From positions 1 through 64,000 of the forward strand of contig JANXLU010000042.1 of the NCBI GenBank assembly GCA_025354985.1: a stretch of DNA of 64,000 nucleotides, read 5' to 3'. Under the pieces are notes generated by a model. The model was not told the DNA's origin, did not search any database, and saw only the letters and a list, made by a program, of their open reading frames with translations. Positions 59,379 through 64,000 of the stretch are shown in pieces. Source of the stretch: Chloroflexota bacterium (GTDB lineage: Bacteria; Chloroflexota; Anaerolineae; J036; Brachytrichaceae). A program made the translations under genes and the position numbers. Position 1 is the first letter of the stretch. Each line of letters starts with the position of its first letter.

Positions 59379-61545
59379 AGAAGGGCGTCTCGGTGCGTTG
59401 GGCTGGTCTGCCATCAATCATGACGCGGTCCGGCGCCAAATCATTTGAAAGTTTGAGCCAAGCGAGCATCACGGTTTTACCCAATATTGGTGACCAAGTT
59501 GCCGAGGTGACATAGCCGGCATAGTTGCCATCGACCGTAAGGTTTGCGCCTTCGATGGGGGGCGGACCCTCCATCGACAGACCACAGAGAATTTTGTCAA
59601 GCGAAACCTTGTTCGTGCGAAGCACCGCATGTTTGCCAACAAAGTCAGGCTTATCCAGCTTAACCGCCCACTCATGATGAATGCGACGCGGGGTGCTGTC
59701 AAAGTCCGTATCCTGGCCAACGATGATATGGCCTTTTTCAAGGCGGAGTTTTAGCAGGGCTTCAAGTCCATGTGGCCGGATGTTGAGCGACTTGCCCAGA
59801 TCAAGCAGAGTCCGCCACAAGACCGGCGCGTTTACGGCAGCATGGTGCAGCTCGTAACTCAACTCGCCCGTAAAGCTCAGGCGGAAAATGCGGCAGGGTA
59901 TGCCGGCAACGTGCGCCTCAACATGCGACAGAAATTCGGGTGGTTTTTCCAGCCCGGCGCGTGCGAGCAATTCTTTGGCCAACGGGCCGGTCACGTTGAT
60001 CGCACCCAGAGACATTGTCTGGTTGAGGATGCGCACATTCAGGCCCCAACTTTCCGCCCAATCCCGCACCCACAGCTCGGCTGTTGTGGCCCCGCCACTG
60101 GTAAAGGTCAGGGTATAGCGGGTGTCGCTGATTTTGCTGATAAGACCGTCATCCAACACGTAGCCTTTTTCGTCGAGCAAGAGAACGTAGCGGCTCATTC
60201 CGGTCTTGATCGTGCTGACCTTTGTTGGGTAGAGCCGATCGAGCAACGTCAGCGCGTCCGGACCTGAGATCAGCATTTTGCCAAGCGTGCTCACATCCAT
60301 GATCGACACTGCCTCGCGCACCGCCCAATACTCGGCCTGCCAGTCGCCATAGTTCCAGGGTCGCCACCAGCCGCCGGCGCGCTCCATGTGCGCGTGGGCC
60401 GCGCGATGGACGCCGTCGAGCGGGGTCCGCAGCGTGACGTGGTGATGCCCACCCGCCGCCACCTCGCCCATCGTTATTGGCCGGGCAAGCGGGCGGGCCG
60501 TAAATGCCGGTTGCAGGGTGCCACCCTTATTGGCCAGGAAACTGCGCACGTAGGGAAGACAGACGCCTCCCTGGCATGTGCCGGTGCCGGCCAGCGAGGC
60601 GCGCTTGACCAATTCAAGTTCATGGAAACCCCGGTCCCATACCGACTGCAAATCCGCCACGCCCACCTGCGAACAGTGGCAAACCAGACCGTGTGCAGGG
60701 CAATTTGGAACATCGGAATTGGTTGCTGCATCGCCGACAACGCTCACGCGGACGCCCGGCAGACCGGCCGCCATGCGATGGAGCATATTTCTTGGGGTAG
60801 TACCGAGGTCAATCACCGCCGTGTCGCAACCAACGTGCTGTTCAAGTCCCTGGTCGTCGCGCACGACCACTGCGGTCACGTTGGACTCGCCTTCAAAGCG
60901 AACCAATCGGTTGGCATCATTGATCACAACGATGCGGCCAAGGGACAGACCGGCTGCCTGTAATTGCTGCGCCGCCCGGGCGGTCATCAGTCCAGCAAGC
61001 GAGTTGCCCAGCGCCACGGGGTGTAATTCAGCTGCACCGGTGGCCACGATAATTTCCTGGCGCACGTGTACGATGAGCATGCCCTGCGTCGTTCGCGCCA
61101 CGACCTGAGCGCCAGGATATATGCCGATCACGTCCTGGCCCTGCGCTGCATCCAGGGTTACAACGGTTTGGCCGGCCGTTCGCGCCAGTTCCGCCGCCGC
61201 CAGGCCGGACTTTCCTTGACCAATAACAACCACGTCAGCGTGCTGATGCCGGGCGTTTGTCGTGGGTTCCACGTGGTGGGTTTGTGGAAGCGCGGGAACG
61301 GCATGGGCGTGGTGTGTGCACGCAACCACGCACCCTGGGCGCGCTGGCACCTGGCATGTGCGAACATAGGCCACGCCGTCGATGGTTGCGAGGCAGTGCG
61401 GACAATCGCCGCCCAGGCACAGGCATCCGCCACCGGTTGGGTGGTGCTGGTTTCGCAGCATCGCGACAAGGACGCTGTCGCCCTTTACGAACGGGACGGG
61501 CTGGCCATCGATGATTAGTTTGAGGGGTTGGCTCGATTCGGTCAT
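59347..61545 (-). CDS. soxA: Sarcosine oxidase alpha subunit-like, compact form
   Basis: 2Fe-2S-like N-term GGGCLCLGGDCPHCLATIDGVAYVRTC; VVVIGQGKSGLAAAEL; BFD-like CHCSQVG...GTCQGGVC; GcvT-like C-term REAVSIMDVSTLGKMLISGPDALTLLDRLYPTKVSTIKTGMSRYVLLLDEKGYVLDDGL. Start MTESSQPLK overlaps the upstream stop by 4 nt. Confidence 0.88.
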   Translation of the reverse strand: MTESSQPLKLIIDGQPVPFVKGDSVLVAMLRNQHHPTGGGCLCLGGDCPHCLATIDGVAYVRTCQVPARPGCVVACTHHAHAVPALPQTHHVEPTTNARHQHADVVVIGQGKSGLAAAELARTAGQTVVTLDAAQGQDVIGIYPGAQVVARTTQGMLIVHVRQEIIVATGAAELHPVALGNSLAGLMTARAAQQLQAAGLSLGRIVVINDANRLVRFEGESNVTAVVVRDDQGLEQHVGCDTAVIDLGTTPRNMLHRMAAGLPGVRVSVVGDAATNSDVPNCPAHGLVCHCSQVGVADLQSVWDRGFHELELVKRASLAGTGTCQGGVCLPYVRSFLANKGGTLQPAFTARPLARPITMGEVAAGGHHHVTLRTPLDGVHRAAHAHMERAGGWWRPWNYGDWQAEYWAVREAVSIMDVSTLGKMLISGPDALTLLDRLYPTKVSTIKTGMSRYVLLLDEKGYVLDDGLISKISDTRYTLTFTSGGATTAELWVRDWAESWGLNVRILNQTMSLGAINVTGPLAKELLARAGLEKPPEFLSHVEAHVAGIPCRIFRLSFTGELSYELHHAAVNAPVLWRTLLDLGKSLNIRPHGLEALLKLRLEKGHIIVGQDTDFDSTPRRIHHEWAVKLDKPDFVGKHAVLRTNKVSLDKILCGLSMEGPPPIEGANLTVDGNYAGYVTSATWSPILGKTVMLAWLKLSNDLAPDRVMIDGRPAQRTETPFYDKEGARAKA

Positions 61546-63641
61546 TTCAGCTCGCTTAGCTGTGCCACCGGGATGTGGCAGGAAATTCGGTGACCTACAC
61601 CGGACGTTTGCCATTCCGGCACGTCGGTTTCGCAGCGGTTGTTGGGGACCAATCCACGTCTTGGACAGCGGGTGTGAAATCGACATCCACTTGGTGGATT
61701 GAGCGGGCTGGGAACGCTGCCGTCAAGGCGAATGCGGCTCTGGGCAATCGAAGGATCCGGTATTGGTACTGCGGCCAACAGGCTCTCGGTATACGGGTGG
61801 TTGGGCGGTGAATAGATTGCCTCGGCCGGGCCAATCTCCATGATCTGGCCGCAATACATCACCGCGATGTAATCACAGAAAAACCGCACCACGCTGAGGT
61901 CGTGGGCGATAAAGATCATGGTTGTGCCATGCTCCTTTTGTATGCCCAACAACAGATTAAGCACCGCGGCTTGGACGCTGACATCCAATGCCGAGACCGG
62001 TTCATCCGCCAGCACCAGGTCTGGGCGACCTGCGAACGCACGTGCGATACCAATTCGTTGCTTCTCTCCGCCGCTGAGTTGGCGGGGCAGCCGGTCGTAA
62101 TAGCTGTCATCGAGTTTGACGGCATGTAGCAGGCGCGTCACCTCACCACGCACCTCTGCCGGTGGGACGATTTTGAACCGCCGAAGGGGTCGTTCGATCT
62201 GGCGCCCGACCGAGTAGGCCGGATTGAGGGTGGCATCCGGATTCTGGAACACCATCTGGAGTTCCTTTACCAAACCTATGTCTCGGTGGCGGGCGTTTTT
62301 GTCGAGGCTGAAGCTCATGAAGCGCGCGCTGCCACCTGTCATATCTTCGAGACCGATGATTGTTTTAACCAGCGTGCTTTTACCGCTGCCGCTCTCGCCG
62401 ACCACGCCAAGAGATTTTCCACGAGGTAGCTGAAAGCTGACGCCATCGACGGCCTTTACGTTGTTCTGTTTGCCCAATCCGAACGCACCCAACAGGGCAT
62501 TTCCACCCGATCGATAGTGAGTGCGCAACATGTCCACGTCGAGCACCATCTCCGGGAATTCCGGACTTGTCAGTGGGGCGGTCATTAGTGACGCATCACC
62601 GGTGGACAGGAAGTCCTTTGGGTCGAGCTGTTCCGCCAATTCGCATCGTACCTTGTGTGATTTTGAGGTGCCCAGCGCGGTCAAGTTGGCCGAACCAATC
62701 ACGTCGGGAATTTCACGCATGATTTGCCGATTGACGGAACAGGCGGGCTTGGCATGATCGCACCGTGGTTCAAATACACATCCGGGCGGCAATGCGCTTG
62801 GCGCCGGCACACGACCACGTATTGGATGCAACATGCTGGTGGCCTTGTCGCTCCCGAGCCGCGGTATTGCGCGCAGCAGCCCTTGTGTATAGGGGTGGCG
62901 CGGGTTTGCAAAAATTTCACCAACCGACGCCAGTTCGACCAATTCACCGGCATACATGACGCCGACACGTTCGCACACGCGTGCGACCACGCCCAGATTG
63001 TGGCTTATAAACAAAATTGCGGTGTCTATGTCCCGGCGCAAATCAGCGATGAGGTCGAGGACAGCCGCCTCGATTGTGACGTCAAGCGCGGTCGTGGGCT
63101 CATCCATTATCAACAAAGCGGGATTGTTGAGCAGTGCCATGGCTATGACAATACGCTGTTGCTGACCGCCCGATATTTGGTGCGGGTAGCGTTCGAGCAC
63201 GGCCTCGGGCACCGGCATATAGACGCGTTTGAGCATGGTGATGCAGCGTGCGCGCGCGTCCTCACGGCTCATATTTTGATGGGTGGTTAACACCTCATTC
63301 ATCTGTTCGCCAACGCGCATGACCGGGTTGAGCGAGGTCATGGGGTCTTGATAAACCATGCTGATCTTGTTGCCGCGCAGCTTGCGCAGCTCGTTCTCGC
63401 TTTTGCCGACCAGCGATTCGCCTTGGAACACAATGTCCCCGGAGGCCACCTTGCCGTTTCTCCCGAGATAGTTCACCAAACCAAAGGCGACGGTGCTTTT
63501 GCCGCAGCCGCTTTCGCCAACCAACCCCAGTGTTTCGCCCTTGAAGATATCAAAGCTCACGTCGCGCACGGCGCGAATGTCGCCCTTGCGCGTTTCGTAG
63601 CTGATGGCTAGGTTTTTTGCGGAGATGACAGGTACTTCCAT
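61542..63641 (-). CDS. Fused dipeptide/oligopeptide ABC transporter ATPase (OppD-OppF type)
   Basis: Two complete ATPase units: GESGCGKSTVAFGLV/ISGGQQQRIVIAMAL and [50 protein letters not shown]; oligo_HPY tails. Confidence 0.96.
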   Translation of the reverse strand: MEVPVISAKNLAISYETRKGDIRAVRDVSFDIFKGETLGLVGESGCGKSTVAFGLVNYLGRNGKVASGDIVFQGESLVGKSENELRKLRGNKISMVYQDPMTSLNPVMRVGEQMNEVLTTHQNMSREDARARCITMLKRVYMPVPEAVLERYPHQISGGQQQRIVIAMALLNNPALLIMDEPTTALDVTIEAAVLDLIADLRRDIDTAILFISHNLGVVARVCERVGVMYAGELVELASVGEIFANPRHPYTQGLLRAIPRLGSDKATSMLHPIRGRVPAPSALPPGCVFEPRCDHAKPACSVNRQIMREIPDVIGSANLTALGTSKSHKVRCELAEQLDPKDFLSTGDASLMTAPLTSPEFPEMVLDVDMLRTHYRSGGNALLGAFGLGKQNNVKAVDGVSFQLPRGKSLGVVGESGSGKSTLVKTIIGLEDMTGGSARFMSFSLDKNARHRDIGLVKELQMVFQNPDATLNPAYSVGRQIERPLRRFKIVPPAEVRGEVTRLLHAVKLDDSYYDRLPRQLSGGEKQRIGIARAFAGRPDLVLADEPVSALDVSVQAAVLNLLLGIQKEHGTTMIFIAHDLSVVRFFCDYIAVMYCGQIMEIGPAEAIYSPPNHPYTESLLAAVPIPDPSIAQSRIRLDGSVPSPLNPPSGCRFHTRCPRRGLVPNNRCETDVPEWQTSGVGHRISCHIPVAQLSELK

Positions 63642-63710
63642 TACAGATACAGATTAAATTAATTGCCCGCGACGCCGAAAGGCCAACGTTGGGTCCGGTT
63701 TACAACGAAT

Positions 63711-64000
63711 TTAGCGATAGCGGTTTAATTGTTCCTGCAAGCCATCAGCCAGCAGATTTAATCCCAGGACCAGCGTCGCAGTGGCGATGGAACCGGCCAA
63801 TGCGCCCCAGGGATGACCTCCCAGGAGTTGAGCGCGCCCGGCATTGACAATGCTGCCCCAGTCTGGTGATGGCGGAGGCAGGCCCAGCCCCAGGAAACCC
63901 AGGGTTCCCATGGCGAAGACGGCGTAGCCCATGCGCAGCATGGCATCAATCAGAATTGGGCCGCGTGCATTTGGCAGGATTTCCACAAACATGATATACC
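63711..64000 (-). CDS. Oligopeptide ABC transporter permease (OppC-like), truncated by window edge
   Basis: ILPNARGPILIDAMLRMGYAVFAMGTLGFLGLGLPPPSPDWGSIVNAGRAQLLGGHPWGALAGSIATATLVLGLNLLADGLQEQL. Confidence 0.92.
   Translation of the reverse strand, partial: YIMFVEILPNARGPILIDAMLRMGYAVFAMGTLGFLGLGLPPPSPDWGSIVNAGRAQLLGGHPWGALAGSIATATLVLGLNLLADGLQEQLNRYR

Overview
GC-rich bacterial chromosomal window, densely coded on both strands. The lineage is not resolved from sequence alone; a Chloroflexota-like bacterium is only a guess. No rRNA, tRNA, CRISPR array or transposase was recognised. The first ~40 kb is mostly housekeeping and transport: a riboflavin/pterin-type trio (MDR dehydrogenase, RibD C-terminal reductase, RibA), an RRM protein, trpD, an orphan ModB-type permease, pgi, rnhB, two MacB/HlyD-type ABC cassettes, ftsY, threonine aldolase, an AceE-type E1 with a GntR regulator, thrB/thrC, purA and ppc. 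The second part is more accessory. It has a large SARP/NB-ARC/TPR regulator overlapping a LarA-like racemase gene, then a 46-64 kb region centred on N-methyl/one-carbon catabolism. That region holds: (i) a translationally coupled trio of enolase-superfamily enzyme, beta-RFAP-synthase-like GHMP protein and non-pyrrolysine MttB-family methyltransferase; (ii) a monomeric sarcosine-oxidase-like enzyme divergent from a two-gene cassette (signal-less PhnD-like domain with an unassigned C-terminal domain, plus an ATP-grasp-like protein); (iii) a tightly overlapping operon of Opp-type ABC transporter and heterotetrameric sarcosine oxidase genes (order A-G-B-D) with a compact SoxA. The MttB trio and the PhnD-like/ATP-grasp-like pair are the best candidates for undescribed biology. 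Start sites were adjusted by eye from the ORF track. All family calls come from reading motifs, not from database searches.
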